A stretch of DNA of 8,706 bases. Origin: JAWLFI01 sp041685645 (lineage in GTDB: Bacteria; Bacteroidota; Bacteroidia; Chitinophagales; Saprospiraceae). A model generated the notes under the pieces. That model was not told the DNA's origin. It saw only the letters and a program-made list of their open reading frames with translations, and made no database searches. Where the stretch lies: NCBI GenBank assembly GCA_041685645.1, contig JAWLFI010000115.1, positions 1 through 8,706 of the forward strand, read 5' to 3'. A program made the position numbers and the translations under genes. Below, in pieces: positions 1-7,775 of the stretch; the stretch's first letter is position 1, and the number at the start of each line of letters is the position of its first letter.

Positions 1-24
1 GGTGACCATGGGTTACGATTTTAC

Positions 25-45
25 TTTCCGCGTAATTACGGGAAA
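25..45. repeat. Near-perfect short palindrome downstream of the BNR gene
   Basis: The arms TTTCC-CGTAA (25-29 and 31-35) and TTACG-GGAAA (36-45) are exact reverse complements apart from one unpaired G at 30. The palindrome lies about 30 bp beyond the stop codon of the minus-strand BNR gene, so it could form a hairpin at the 3' end of that transcript. No T-run follows it on the minus strand, so a classical intrinsic terminator is not supported. A protein-binding palindrome or chance are alternatives. Confidence 0.3.
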
Positions 46-75
46 TTCAACAGAAGACCAAATACGGAATTCGAC

Positions 76-3000
76 CTATCTATCCATGAGGACGGGCGCT
101 CCGCTGGCTTCAACGGCCCGGATGAGCGGGGGGAGGGTATCCTCTACCAGCTGCTGTACGCTTTTTTGAATCGGTTCAAATTCTTTTTTGCCGGCCTCCA
201 GTGCGCTGCGGTGATTGGGGGTTGGCCCATAGCTGCCGCGCAATCCGCGATAGCCCACATACAATCGTTCATTGGGTCGGGGCGCTTCGGATTCCCGAAT
301 TTCTCTTTTAGCCGGGCTGCCGGATAGTTGGCTGCGCAGTTCCAGCAGCTCGTCGCGCAGCTCGGCCAGCCTTTGGTCGACGTCTGGGGCGCTTTGGAGG
401 GCTCTACTGCGGGCCTCGAGCAGTGCTTTCAGTGTTTTTTCGGCTCGATCCAGTTCTTGTCCTGTTTTTTGCAATGCATTGTCGAATTCGACAACTTCAG
501 CCCGGAAAGCAGCGATCTCCGCATCTTCCTTTTGCGGCAACGCGCCTTCATGTAGCTGCTTGAGGTGGAAATGGATGGTGTCGGAGAGATTTTCGTATTT
601 CCCTTCCTTATATTGAACCAAACGGGCGGAGTAAGTGCCGTTCGGCATGCGATATGTTCGCTGGCGATCGGGATTGTCCGGAGAAATAGCCAGCGGAAGG
701 GGCGCCCTGAGATCCCAGTTCGTCCGATGAAGACCTTTCTTACGGGCCGCTTTTACCCGCTGTGCGATCCGGCCCTGTGCATCTCGAATTTCGATTTCGA
801 TCTGCGGTTCGAGTTCTTGCATTTCCTCATCGAGCTCCGACCAGTCGGGCATGGGGTGGTCTGCCTCGGCTTCGAGCTCTTTTTCTTTCGCTTTACGCAT
901 TTCTTTTCGGCTTTGGAGGTCCTCGGAGAGGTAATAGGTAAAGGTGGCGCCAAATTCGGGGTTGGGTGCCTGATACGTATTATCGCCCTGCGAGTGGCTC
1001 ACAGACTGCGGCTTGTAATTCCAGGCCGCTCGCGAAGGATAGAGGGTGGCTTTTTCCGGCATTTCCTCGATTTTGATGCCTCGAAGCGGGCTGTAATCAT
1101 CCAAAATATAGATGCCGCGGCCGAAGGTGCCCGCTACGAGATCGTTTTCGCGTTCCTGAATGACAAGATCGCGGACACCGATGGTCGGTAGGCCGGACTT
1201 AAGGCTCGTCCACTTTTCGCCGCTGTTCTGACTGACATATACGCCCCCCTCCGTTCCAATAAAGAGCAGTTGGGGCTGCTCGTGATCCTGAACGATGCGC
1301 CACACCCAGTGCGGAGCTTCCAGATTGGAGCTGATGTCCGTCCAGCTTTGACCGCGATCTGTGCTTTTGAGCAGATAAGGTGTGTAGTCCCCCTCTTTGT
1401 GATTGTCGAGGGCGACATAAACGGTATTGGCATCGTAGCGATCTGCCTTGATGTCATTTACGAAAGCGCGTTCCGGGATGCCGGGCAGATTTGCACAGTC
1501 GGTTTCCCGCCAGCTTTCTCCACCGTTTTCAGTCACTTGAATGAGACCGTCGTCGGTCCCGGCATAAACGATTTTACCATCGATCGGGGAAGTCGCCAGC
1601 GAGGTTATGGTATTGTACTCCGACATGGCGTAGATGTCCCAGGGATTGTCCCAGCTGTGTTGTCGACCCATGATGGGCAGTTGAACGCGCTCTTCATTGC
1701 GCGTCAAATCTTCCGAAATCGGCGTCCAGCTATCGCCGCGATCATCGGAGCGCCAAACGCGATAGGAGGCAAAGTACAGACTTTGTGGATTGTGCGGATT
1801 GATTTCGATGGGTGCATCCCAATTAAAGCGTTCATGCGGTTCGCCGGCGCGCGGCTGTGGTTGAATCGAGACTTGTTCTCCCGTCGTTCGGTCCACTCGA
1901 TACAGCCCGCCCTTTTGGGTTTCGGCGTAGACGATATCGGGATTGCCGGGTTCGGTGGCCGAGTCATGCCCATCGGCAAAAAGCGTGTGCTCCCAATCGC
2001 TGTTGGTTATCCCCTGAGTCTTATCTGTGCGCGAAGGACCACCATTGGATCCATTGTCCTGGGTGCCACCGTACACGTGGTAAAACGGTTCGGCATCGTC
2101 CACGGAAATCTTATAGTACTGCATAATGGGCAGATTGTCGATAAAGCGCCAGCTTTCCATATGGTCGTAGGTATCGTATAGTCCGCCATCGCAGCCAAAA
2201 AGGATAAAGTTGGGATCGCTGGATTTGAAGGCCACCGCGTGATCGTCCACGTGTTTATTGCGGGTGTTGATGCGCTCGAAATTCGCTCCGTGATCTTTAG
2301 AAATTAGCGTGTAATTGCTCACCAAAATGATTTCGCCCTCGTGATGTGGCGAAGCGTACAATTCCTGATAATAGTGTGGTCCCGTTCCCCCGGAGACCGC
2401 ATCCGACATTTTGGTCCAGGAGGCACCGCGATTAGTAGAACGATACACGCCACCGGTTCGGCGGTCTTGTTCGATGGCGGCATAGATCACATCCGGGTTT
2501 TGCGGAGAAAGGGCGAGGCCTATTTTACCTAGATTTCCACCGGGCAGGCCCTCCTTGAGTTGGGTCCATTTTTCGCCACCATCCGTGCTTTTGTGAATGG
2601 CTGTGCCCGGTCCGCCGCCCATATAGGCCGCTACTGTGCGGTGGCGATCCCAGGTCGCCGCGTAGAGCACATCCGGATTTCGTGGATCCATGAGCAAATC
2701 CGTGGCGCCGGTCCATTCGCCTTCGCCCAGAATTTTTTCCCATTTTTCGCCACCATCGCTTGTTTTATAGAGTCCGCGCTGCCTGCCCGGGCTCCAAAGC
2801 GGACCCTCCACACAGACGTATACGACATCGGAGTTGTTTGGATGGACGATAATCGTGGAAATATGCTCACTCGAATCGAGGCCCATATGCGTCCAGGAGT
2901 TGCCATCGTCGGTGCTTTTATAGATGCCATTCCCAAAGGCTACATGCCGTCCGCCGACATCCTCGCCGGTTCCTACCCAGACCGTATGCGGATTTTGGGA

Positions 3001-3306
3001 ATCGACAGCCACCTGGCCGATCGAGTACACATCTTGTTTATCAAAAATGGGCTTCCAGGTCGTTCCCGAATTTGTTGTTTTCCATACATGGCCTGAACCC
3101 ACGGCCACATACCAAATGTTTTCATTTTCGGGATGGATGGCGATATCGGCGATTCGACCGCCATTGATGGCCGGTCCAATACTGCGGAAAGACAGCGCCT
3201 GCAGGGAGAGTTTAGACGAATCGGCATTGCTCTGAGCGAGTGCGGGCATAGCCAGGCCTGAAAGGAAAAAGAAGACACAAGACCAAAAAGTCAAAAAGCA
3301 TTTCAT
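76..3306 (-). CDS. Exported BNR/Asp-box repeat protein (sortilin/VPS10-like double beta-propeller)
   Basis: This is a 1076-residue exported protein. Residues 1-24 form a signal peptide ending in an Ala-Leu-Ala signal-peptidase I site; no lipobox is present. Ten Asp-box motifs of the S-x-D-x-G-x-x-W type are visible at about residues 77, 131, 182, 240, 290, 336, 520, 592, 648 and 692. The first six are 46-58 residues apart, the spacing of propeller blades, which suggests one propeller at roughly 36-395 and a second at 395-740. A beta-rich segment (about 745-915) contains a charged insert near 795-830. A Lys/Glu/Leu-rich helical or coiled-coil stretch (about 925-995) follows, then a conserved-looking tail with YVGYRGLRGSYGP near 1016. 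The family is often annotated as 'glycosyl hydrolase, BNR repeat' or 'VPS10 domain protein', but Asp boxes are structural and no catalytic residues can be named. There is no T9SS sorting domain, so a periplasmic location is as likely as a surface one. The ATG at 3304-3306 gives the signal peptide directly. Its GC content is visibly higher than that of the protease gene. Family assignment is firm; function is unknown. Confidence 0.9.
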   Translation of the reverse strand: MKCFLTFWSCVFFFLSGLAMPALAQSNADSSKLSLQALSFRSIGPAINGGRIADIAIHPENENIWYVAVGSGHVWKTTNSGTTWKPIFDKQDVYSIGQVAVDSQNPHTVWVGTGEDVGGRHVAFGNGIYKSTDDGNSWTHMGLDSSEHISTIIVHPNNSDVVYVCVEGPLWSPGRQRGLYKTSDGGEKWEKILGEGEWTGATDLLMDPRNPDVLYAATWDRHRTVAAYMGGGPGTAIHKSTDGGEKWTQLKEGLPGGNLGKIGLALSPQNPDVIYAAIEQDRRTGGVYRSTNRGASWTKMSDAVSGGTGPHYYQELYASPHHEGEIILVSNYTLISKDHGANFERINTRNKHVDDHAVAFKSSDPNFILFGCDGGLYDTYDHMESWRFIDNLPIMQYYKISVDDAEPFYHVYGGTQDNGSNGGPSRTDKTQGITNSDWEHTLFADGHDSATEPGNPDIVYAETQKGGLYRVDRTTGEQVSIQPQPRAGEPHERFNWDAPIEINPHNPQSLYFASYRVWRSDDRGDSWTPISEDLTRNEERVQLPIMGRQHSWDNPWDIYAMSEYNTITSLATSPIDGKIVYAGTDDGLIQVTENGGESWRETDCANLPGIPERAFVNDIKADRYDANTVYVALDNHKEGDYTPYLLKSTDRGQSWTDISSNLEAPHWVWRIVQDHEQPQLLFIGTEGGVYVSQNSGEKWTSLKSGLPTIGVRDLVIQERENDLVAGTFGRGIYILDDYSPLRGIKIEEMPEKATLYPSRAAWNYKPQSVSHSQGDNTYQAPNPEFGATFTYYLSEDLQSRKEMRKAKEKELEAEADHPMPDWSELDEEMQELEPQIEIEIRDAQGRIAQRVKAARKKGLHRTNWDLRAPLPLAISPDNPDRQRTYRMPNGTYSARLVQYKEGKYENLSDTIHFHLKQLHEGALPQKEDAEIAAFRAEVVEFDNALQKTGQELDRAEKTLKALLEARSRALQSAPDVDQRLAELRDELLELRSQLSGSPAKREIRESEAPRPNERLYVGYRGLRGSYGPTPNHRSALEAGKKEFEPIQKSVQQLVEDTLPPLIRAVEASGAPVLMDR

Positions 3307-3466
3307 GTATGTCGGATTTGAGGTTAGGGTAGAAAATCTAAGATAGAAAAAATTGATAAATACAGCGCTGCGGTTTCATGGAGGCGAATTTTATAGAGAA
3401 GAACTTCACTTCAGGCACTTTTTCCTATATTGTAGAAACAAAATGGAATTTCGTCTACCTATTTAA
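3307..3466. promoter_or_regulatory. Divergent intergenic region between the BNR gene and the channel gene
   Basis: These 160 bp separate two divergently transcribed start codons, so they should hold promoters for both genes. On the plus strand TATATTG at 3426-3432 is one T short of the Bacteroidota -7 consensus TAnnTTTG, and no TTG lies at the expected -33 distance. On the minus strand I find no good match. The sequence before both starts is AT-rich, with no Shine-Dalgarno motif. The regulatory role is inferred from gene orientation only. Confidence 0.45.
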
Positions 3467-4318
3467 ATGAAAAAACTCATGGATAAAATCAGGCAAAGCC
3501 TGGAGGAGTCGCTGTCAAATCTGTTGGATTTCATTCCCGAACTCGCCCTGGCTATCGTTATATTTGTAATCGGCCATTTTATTATCCGCAAACTCAAGGG
3601 CACCATACGCAAGCGCGTCATTCACCGATCGGGGGAGGCCCTCACCGCTCAATTTACCGCCGATATTGTCGGACTGATTTTTTACCTCATTCTCTTGACG
3701 TTTTGCATTAATCTTTTAGGGTTTGATAGTCTCACGAGCAAACTCATTGCCGGTGCCGGACTGACCGCTTTTATTATCGGATTTGCACTAAAGGATATTG
3801 GCGAGAACTTTCTGTCGGGCATCATTCTCGTCTTCAATCGCCCCTTTCGCACGAATGATATTATCGAGATTGATGGCATTCAGGGGCAGGTTTTACACAT
3901 ATCTCTGCGGGAAACCATCATAAAGACCGGAGATGGCCGGGATGTGTATATTCCCAATGCCGATATTTTGAAAAAGCCCCTCCACAATTACACCATTGAT
4001 GATCAGCTCCGCGACTTCTTTATCTTCCCCATATTTCAGGAAAATGATATTTCGGCTGCCATTCAGGATATTCATGACGTCATAGACCAATTTCCCAAGG
4101 TATTATCCCGACCACGCCCCATTGTTCAGATTCAGGATTTCGACGGAGGTACAGTCAATATCCGCATAAGCTACTGGTATGATTTGGAGGGTAGTCGCAA
4201 GATGAACCGACTTTTGCGCTCCGAGATCATGCTTGCCGTTTTTGAGCGTCTCCGGGACGCAGGGGTAGGTTTCCCCGATCATATTCAGGATCTCAAAATT
4301 CATGACTCTAGTCCTTAG
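3467..4318 (+). CDS. MscS-family small-conductance mechanosensitive channel
   Basis: This 283-residue protein is close in length to E. coli MscS (286) and shares its layout. TM1 is at about residues 22-41 and TM2 at about 64-84. The pore-lining TM3 at about 90-122 has the signature Gly/Ala-rich helix (AGAGLTAFIIGFALKDIGEN) running into FNRPFRTNDII at 123-133. The soluble beta domain follows at about 129-170, with the typical VYIPNADIL at 160-168. A C-terminal alpha/beta domain at about 178-280 would form the cytoplasmic cage. The expected role is an inner-membrane tension-gated pore that releases solutes on hypo-osmotic shock. The ATG at 3467 is used; Met5 at 3479 is an alternative that loses four residues and no domain. 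The leader before the start is AT-rich with no Shine-Dalgarno sequence. The gene stands alone, divergent from the BNR gene and separated from the downstream protease by a structured spacer with its own promoter. Some MscS-like proteins conduct other ions or are voltage- or ligand-modulated, and specificity cannot be read from the sequence. Confidence 0.95.
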   Translation: MKKLMDKIRQSLEESLSNLLDFIPELALAIVIFVIGHFIIRKLKGTIRKRVIHRSGEALTAQFTADIVGLIFYLILLTFCINLLGFDSLTSKLIAGAGLTAFIIGFALKDIGENFLSGIILVFNRPFRTNDIIEIDGIQGQVLHISLRETIIKTGDGRDVYIPNADILKKPLHNYTIDDQLRDFFIFPIFQENDISAAIQDIHDVIDQFPKVLSRPRPIVQIQDFDGGTVNIRISYWYDLEGSRKMNRLLRSEIMLAVFERLRDAGVGFPDHIQDLKIHDSSP

Positions 4319-4455
4319 AGGTGGGATATTTTTTATTTGGGCGCCGCAGCGAACCGCAAGCGGGCCGCTGCCGCTATGTTCCGGGGCTCGTTCAGATATT
4401 CCCCTCCATCACCCCTAACAAGTGGGTGGTGATTCCGGGGCTTCACTCGGCCCTT

Positions 4456-4483
4456 GCCCCTGGTCAACTCGTTGGCCAGGGGC
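4456..4483. repeat. Long-stem hairpin, 12-bp arms with one wobble
   Basis: GCCCCTGGTCAA (4456-4467) pairs with TTGGCCAGGGGC (4472-4483) around a CTCG loop. Eleven pairs are Watson-Crick and one is G·U (4464 with 4475). It is one of the two strongest stems of the palindromic cluster. At DNA level it has a single mismatch, so it could extrude or fold on either strand. Confidence 0.7.
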
Positions 4484-4490
4484 GCGGTCT

Positions 4491-4515
4491 CACGCCCCAA
4501 GGTTTTTGGGGCGTG
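4491..4515. repeat. Perfect 10-bp stem-loop
   Basis: CACGCCCCAA (4491-4500) and TTGGGGCGTG (4506-4515) are exact reverse complements around the five-base loop GGTTT. The following bases are C-rich, not T-rich, which argues against a Rho-independent terminator on the plus strand. A transcript blocking or 3'-end-protecting role for the channel mRNA is possible but unproven. Confidence 0.75.
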
Positions 4516-4684
4516 CCCCCTACACAGCGCTGGCGCAAAAGCGTATTCTCCCATGTGAAAAGGAGTTCCATGCGAGGTAGATTCTTGCCCGGGAATAGCA
4601 AGACCAAAGGTCGGTTTTCTGATCTGGGTGTCAATTCTGAGCTGAACATATCCCATTACTTTCGATGAGTGGCGGAAGGGGAAA

Positions 4685-4708
4685 AGTAGCAGCGAGTCTG
4701 CTATTCTT
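4685..4708 (+). terminator. Possible weak intrinsic terminator before the protease promoter
   Basis: TAGCAG (4687-4692) and CTGCTA (4698-4703) pair around a five-base loop. The stem can be extended by a wobble pair and an A-T pair, and TTCTT follows, interrupted by a C. It sits immediately upstream of the protease promoter, a sensible place to end readthrough from the channel gene. The stem is short and the T-tract imperfect. Confidence 0.3.
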
Positions 4709-4723
4709 AATTTATAGAGTAGC

Positions 4724-4753
4724 TTGCCTCTTTTCTTTGAATTTGTATATTTG
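4724..4753 (+). promoter_or_regulatory. Bacteroidota-type promoter for the secreted protease
   Basis: TTG at 4724-4726 and TATATTTG at 4746-4753 match the Bacteroidota housekeeping promoter (-33 TTG, -7 TAnnTTTG) with a 19-bp spacer, inside the normal range. The predicted transcription start is about 4757-4762, giving an untranslated leader of roughly 40-45 bases that is A-rich near the start codon. This is the only full-consensus promoter I find in the window. A 9-bp inverted repeat (CTATTCTTA at 4701-4709, TAAGAATAG at 4769-4777) brackets it. Confidence 0.75.
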
Positions 4754-4802
4754 TTTGATTATAACTTGTAAGAATAGTTAGTAATTTGAAAAAAATAGAG
4801 AG

Positions 4803-7733
4803 ATGAAACAGATTATTTACATACTGATTGCCATAGTCCCCCTCCTCCTCAGCCCTGAGCTTTCAGCTCAGTTAGACGACACCCTTCGACCGTATTCCGA
4901 TACTCGCGAACTCTCCAGTGCGATTCCTGCTGTTCAGATGCCCAGTCGGGATTGGGCGAAGGAGCGCGACCGTCTCAGTCGCCAGGGGTTAGATGCGGAG
5001 AAGCCCTATCAATTTGGATATTCCTTTCCCACAAAGATAACTATGGATGAGGGCGAATGGACGACACTGGATAATGGCGATAGAGTATGGCGTATGAGCA
5101 TTCATTCCTCCGCCGCACATTCTCTCAACATCGTTTGGGATGAATTTTACTTACCTAAGGGCAGTGCGCTATTTCTTTACAACAAAGACAAAACGCAACT
5201 TTTGGGTGCTTATACCCATCGCCAGAACAATGAACAGAGGAAGCTAAGTTCGTGGTTAATTGAAGATGATACCCTCATTATTGAATACAACCAAACTAAG
5301 ACAACTGAACAGAAGCCGTCTCTTCATATTGGGCAGGTCGTTCATGGGGTGATTTCGACAGAGGAATTTTATAAAGACTTAAATGCATCGGGTGATTGTA
5401 ATCACGATGTGGGATGTAGTATTGGTGCGGAAACAGATTTGATCAAAGATCACCTTGCCAGGTCAGTCGGCTTGATGCTTGTGAATGGGGATTCTTTTTG
5501 CACCTCCTGCCTGATAAATAACACTTCACAAGATGAGACCCCCTATATGCTCACCGCGAACCACTGTTTGGGCCCAACCGACCCAGCCAACCTCTCCGTG
5601 CGCTTGGGTTGGATTTCAGAAAATCCAGTATGTGGCACCAATGATTCCAGCGAAGATGGACCTCAATTTATGTTAATGAGTGGAATGGAGGTAGTTGCTT
5701 CTAACTCTGGTTCAGACTTTGCTTTACTGCGGCTTAATAATCTCGTTCCGCAGGAATGGGATCGAGTTTATGCCGGATGGGACCGGTCGGGTCAGACGCC
5801 TGATTTTGTTTTTGGAATTCATCATCCGGCTGGAGATATCATGAAGGTTTGTCGGGAGGACGATCAGGTGATACAAGCGATAAATGCAGGTGCCGAGACC
5901 TGGGAAATTCAAGGAGAAAACGATGGATGGGAAATCGGTGTCACTGAGCCGGGCTCTTCGGGCTCACCCCTTTTCGATCCGCAAGGTCATATCATCGGCC
6001 AACTTTTTGGAGGCACAGCGGCCTGCACGGGTACAGAAGATAATGACGAGTACGATTACTATGGCCGTTTCGATGTGTCCTGGGATGCCGGTATGGATGA
6101 AGAATCGAGGCTCAGTGACTGGCTGGATCCCACACAGACTCAGGTAGAAGTTTTGTCTGCATGGCCGCCATTGACTGTTCCCGATCGGGATTTAAGTGTA
6201 AATTTATCCTTAATCTCTGTGCCGCCTGCCAGCGAGTGCGGACAGATTGAGGAGGGAGAGGTGGAACTCACGGTAAGAAACAGGGGCCGGGAATCCATGG
6301 ATTCCATTTTAGTGTCTTGGACATTAGATGGACAAAGCTATGACTCCGTTTATTATTGGACAGCTATCGACTCAGGAGAAACAATTACTCTCCTTGACAG
6401 CACGATTTCCGTAATAGATTCAATGTTACTCTCTGCTCAAATGATCTATATCAATGGTGATATAGATTCAGTTCCCGGGAATGATCAGGACTCATTACTT
6501 TTTCTTTCTAATTCAGAGAACGTACCGATTACCTCAACGGGGGAGCTGACCTTAACTATTCAAACGGACAGTTATCCGGAAGAAACGACATGGGAGTTGG
6601 GGGATGAGGATGGTAATATCATAGACTCCGGGGGACCTTACAACGAGGAAAATGAGAGGATTGATGAGGATATTGTGATTTCCGATGAGGGATGTTATAC
6701 TCTGAATGTTTTTGATTCGGCCTCAGATGGATTGTGTTGTTTTTTTGGCGAGGGATACTATTTATTAGTTGATGGAGCAGGAGACACCTTGGCTTCAGGA
6801 GCTGAATTTAGTGAGGTATCGAGCTCTCAAATTCAGACGGTTTCCACGACCCACGACGCTGCTTTGCAGGTTTTGGGCCGACCGGCTGAGGGAGAGTTTT
6901 GCTACGATTTGCAAACCATAGAGGTAGAGGTGTTTCTCAAAAATGTTGGCGACTCAATGGTGAGAGAGATACTCGTTGAGTGGCGTCAGGACGATATGAT
7001 TATGGACACTCTGGGATTTGCTGAATTATTGCCCGGGCAAAATATCCCCGTAAGTACAGTTGAAATTCCGGCCTCATCAACTTTCCAGGCGAGAATCATC
7101 GGAATTGAAAGGGATGAAAATCAGTCCAATAATCTTGTGGTCTATCAACAAGATGATGATTTTGAGGGAGAACGATTCAATAGCGACACTTTAGTCGTTG
7201 AAATACTAACGGATAATTGGCCAGGGGAAATAGTTTGGGAGATAGAGAATGAAGAAGGTTTGATTATTGCTTCCGAAGGGTCCTTTCAAGACGAAAACAG
7301 CCTGATAAGACATGAGATTCCCTTAGATCTTAACGCCTGCTTTACCTTTAAGATATTCGACAGTGCTTGTGATGGTATCTTTTCTCCCGGCGAATATCGT
7401 TTGTTGGATATGTCTGGAAACCTGTTGAGTAGCGGGAGTGAATACGGATGCTCTGATGAGGTGAACTTTTACACGGAACAAAGCACCAGCACTTCGAATC
7501 AGCGCTTGAGTTCCTTTCAGGTTTATCCCAATCCAGCCTCTCAGTGGGTTAAAGTATCGCCGGAAAATGAAGTGCGAAAAGTACAGTTGTTTACTTTGTA
7601 TGGACAGCACGTGCTTCAAAGTCCGTCTGCGAAATTAGACATTAGCACCTTATCGCCGGGGGTCTATTTTGTGGTCATTCATGGTAAAGATGGACAGAAA
7701 AGTGTACATAAGCTTTTACGACACGAAGGATAG
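4803..7733 (+). CDS. Secreted lysyl-endopeptidase-like serine protease with T9SS C-terminal sorting domain
   Basis: This is a 976-residue secreted protease. Residues 1-22 form a signal peptide (cleavage after LSA). A propeptide of about 170 residues follows, then a trypsin-fold domain at about 194-450. The catalytic triad is His254 (TANHC), Asp305 (SDFALL) and Ser386 (EPGSSGSP). Cysteines 199, 205, 255, 277 and 408, plus 233 or 236, fit the three-disulphide plan of Achromobacter/Lysobacter lysyl endopeptidase, and Asp418 before YYGR fits the residue that selects lysine at P1. Cleavage after Lys is therefore likely but inferred. The enzyme's accessory active-site His210 corresponds to Phe402 here. 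The C-terminal half contains CARDB-like segments at about 461-570 and 685-782. Each is followed by a beta-sandwich module with an FDSxxDG motif, at about 580-680 and 795-890. A Por secretion tail (FQVYPNPA at 905-912, ending about 976) directs export by the T9SS and surface attachment or release. The ATG at 4803 gives an ideal signal peptide and lies about 45 bases after the promoter start. A candidate terminator follows, so the gene is probably monocistronic. Confidence 0.93.
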   Translation: MKQIIYILIAIVPLLLSPELSAQLDDTLRPYSDTRELSSAIPAVQMPSRDWAKERDRLSRQGLDAEKPYQFGYSFPTKITMDEGEWTTLDNGDRVWRMSIHSSAAHSLNIVWDEFYLPKGSALFLYNKDKTQLLGAYTHRQNNEQRKLSSWLIEDDTLIIEYNQTKTTEQKPSLHIGQVVHGVISTEEFYKDLNASGDCNHDVGCSIGAETDLIKDHLARSVGLMLVNGDSFCTSCLINNTSQDETPYMLTANHCLGPTDPANLSVRLGWISENPVCGTNDSSEDGPQFMLMSGMEVVASNSGSDFALLRLNNLVPQEWDRVYAGWDRSGQTPDFVFGIHHPAGDIMKVCREDDQVIQAINAGAETWEIQGENDGWEIGVTEPGSSGSPLFDPQGHIIGQLFGGTAACTGTEDNDEYDYYGRFDVSWDAGMDEESRLSDWLDPTQTQVEVLSAWPPLTVPDRDLSVNLSLISVPPASECGQIEEGEVELTVRNRGRESMDSILVSWTLDGQSYDSVYYWTAIDSGETITLLDSTISVIDSMLLSAQMIYINGDIDSVPGNDQDSLLFLSNSENVPITSTGELTLTIQTDSYPEETTWELGDEDGNIIDSGGPYNEENERIDEDIVISDEGCYTLNVFDSASDGLCCFFGEGYYLLVDGAGDTLASGAEFSEVSSSQIQTVSTTHDAALQVLGRPAEGEFCYDLQTIEVEVFLKNVGDSMVREILVEWRQDDMIMDTLGFAELLPGQNIPVSTVEIPASSTFQARIIGIERDENQSNNLVVYQQDDDFEGERFNSDTLVVEILTDNWPGEIVWEIENEEGLIIASEGSFQDENSLIRHEIPLDLNACFTFKIFDSACDGIFSPGEYRLLDMSGNLLSSGSEYGCSDEVNFYTEQSTSTSNQRLSSFQVYPNPASQWVKVSPENEVRKVQLFTLYGQHVLQSPSAKLDISTLSPGVYFVVIHGKDGQKSVHKLLRHEG

Positions 7734-7775
7734 AGCACTTTCATTCCAGAAAATACTTGGAACGCGGAATTTGAG

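Larger units (their letters stand above)
4346..4543. repeat. GC-rich cluster of at least four consecutive hairpins (intergenic palindromic element)
   Basis: Successive inverted repeats fill this stretch. The first is GCAGCG (4346-4351) with CGCTGC (4366-4371), enclosing a nested CCG/CGG stem. The second is ATCACC (4408-4413) with GGTGAT (4428-4433). The third has 12-bp arms at 4456-4467 and 4472-4483 with a single G·U pair. The fourth is a perfect 10-bp stem at 4491-4500 and 4506-4515. The palindrome CAGCGCTG (4525-4532) and a CGC-AAAA-GCG mini-hairpin (4534-4543) follow. The exact 10-mer TTCCGGGGCT recurs at 4379-4388 and 4433-4442. No T-run follows any stem, so these are not ordinary intrinsic terminators. 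The composition differs from both neighbours. GC-rich palindromic intergenic blocks are, to my knowledge, often dispersed in Bacteroidota genomes; membership of such a family is inference, because only one copy is visible. Confidence 0.65.
4319..4802. other. 484-bp intergenic spacer: hairpin block, possible terminator, promoter
   Basis: No credible gene lies between the channel and protease genes. The first two thirds (about 4340-4545) are markedly GC-rich and consist of consecutive inverted repeats, described separately. The last third (about 4680-4802) is AT-rich and holds a weak terminator-like hairpin and a strong promoter match. Open frames of about 110 codons exist on both strands here, but they run through the palindromes and have composition dictated by them, with no recognisable domain, so I do not call them genes. 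Confidence 0.7.

Noticed and set aside
1..75. Possible end of a plus-strand gene entering from the left edge
   Set aside because: Frame 1 is open from the edge but continues without a stop to about 328, deep into the antisense of the BNR gene, so no natural C-terminus can be placed.
1270..2181. 303-codon open frame on the plus strand, antisense to the BNR gene
   Set aside because: It lies wholly inside the well-supported BNR coding sequence, has no recognisable domain, and its openness follows from the GC-rich codon use of the real gene. The same applies to the frames at 565-1191 and 2560-3096.
76..3306. Assignment of the BNR protein as a sialidase or other glycosidase
   Set aside because: Asp boxes occur in many non-enzymatic propellers, and no arginine triad or nucleophile pair of sialidases could be identified.
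4306..4320. CTCTA/TAGAG hairpin overlapping the channel stop codon, followed by a T-rich stretch, as a terminator
   Set aside because: The stem is only five weak base pairs, it overlaps the stop codon, and the T-run starts about eight bases after the stem.
4602..4618. GACC-AAA-GGTC hairpin followed by GGTTTT as a terminator
   Set aside because: A four-base stem with two G's before a four-T tract is too weak to support the call.
4321..4668. Open frames of about 110 codons on both strands of the palindromic spacer
   Set aside because: They read through the hairpins in both directions, show no domain, leader or promoter, and their existence on both strands reflects the base composition.
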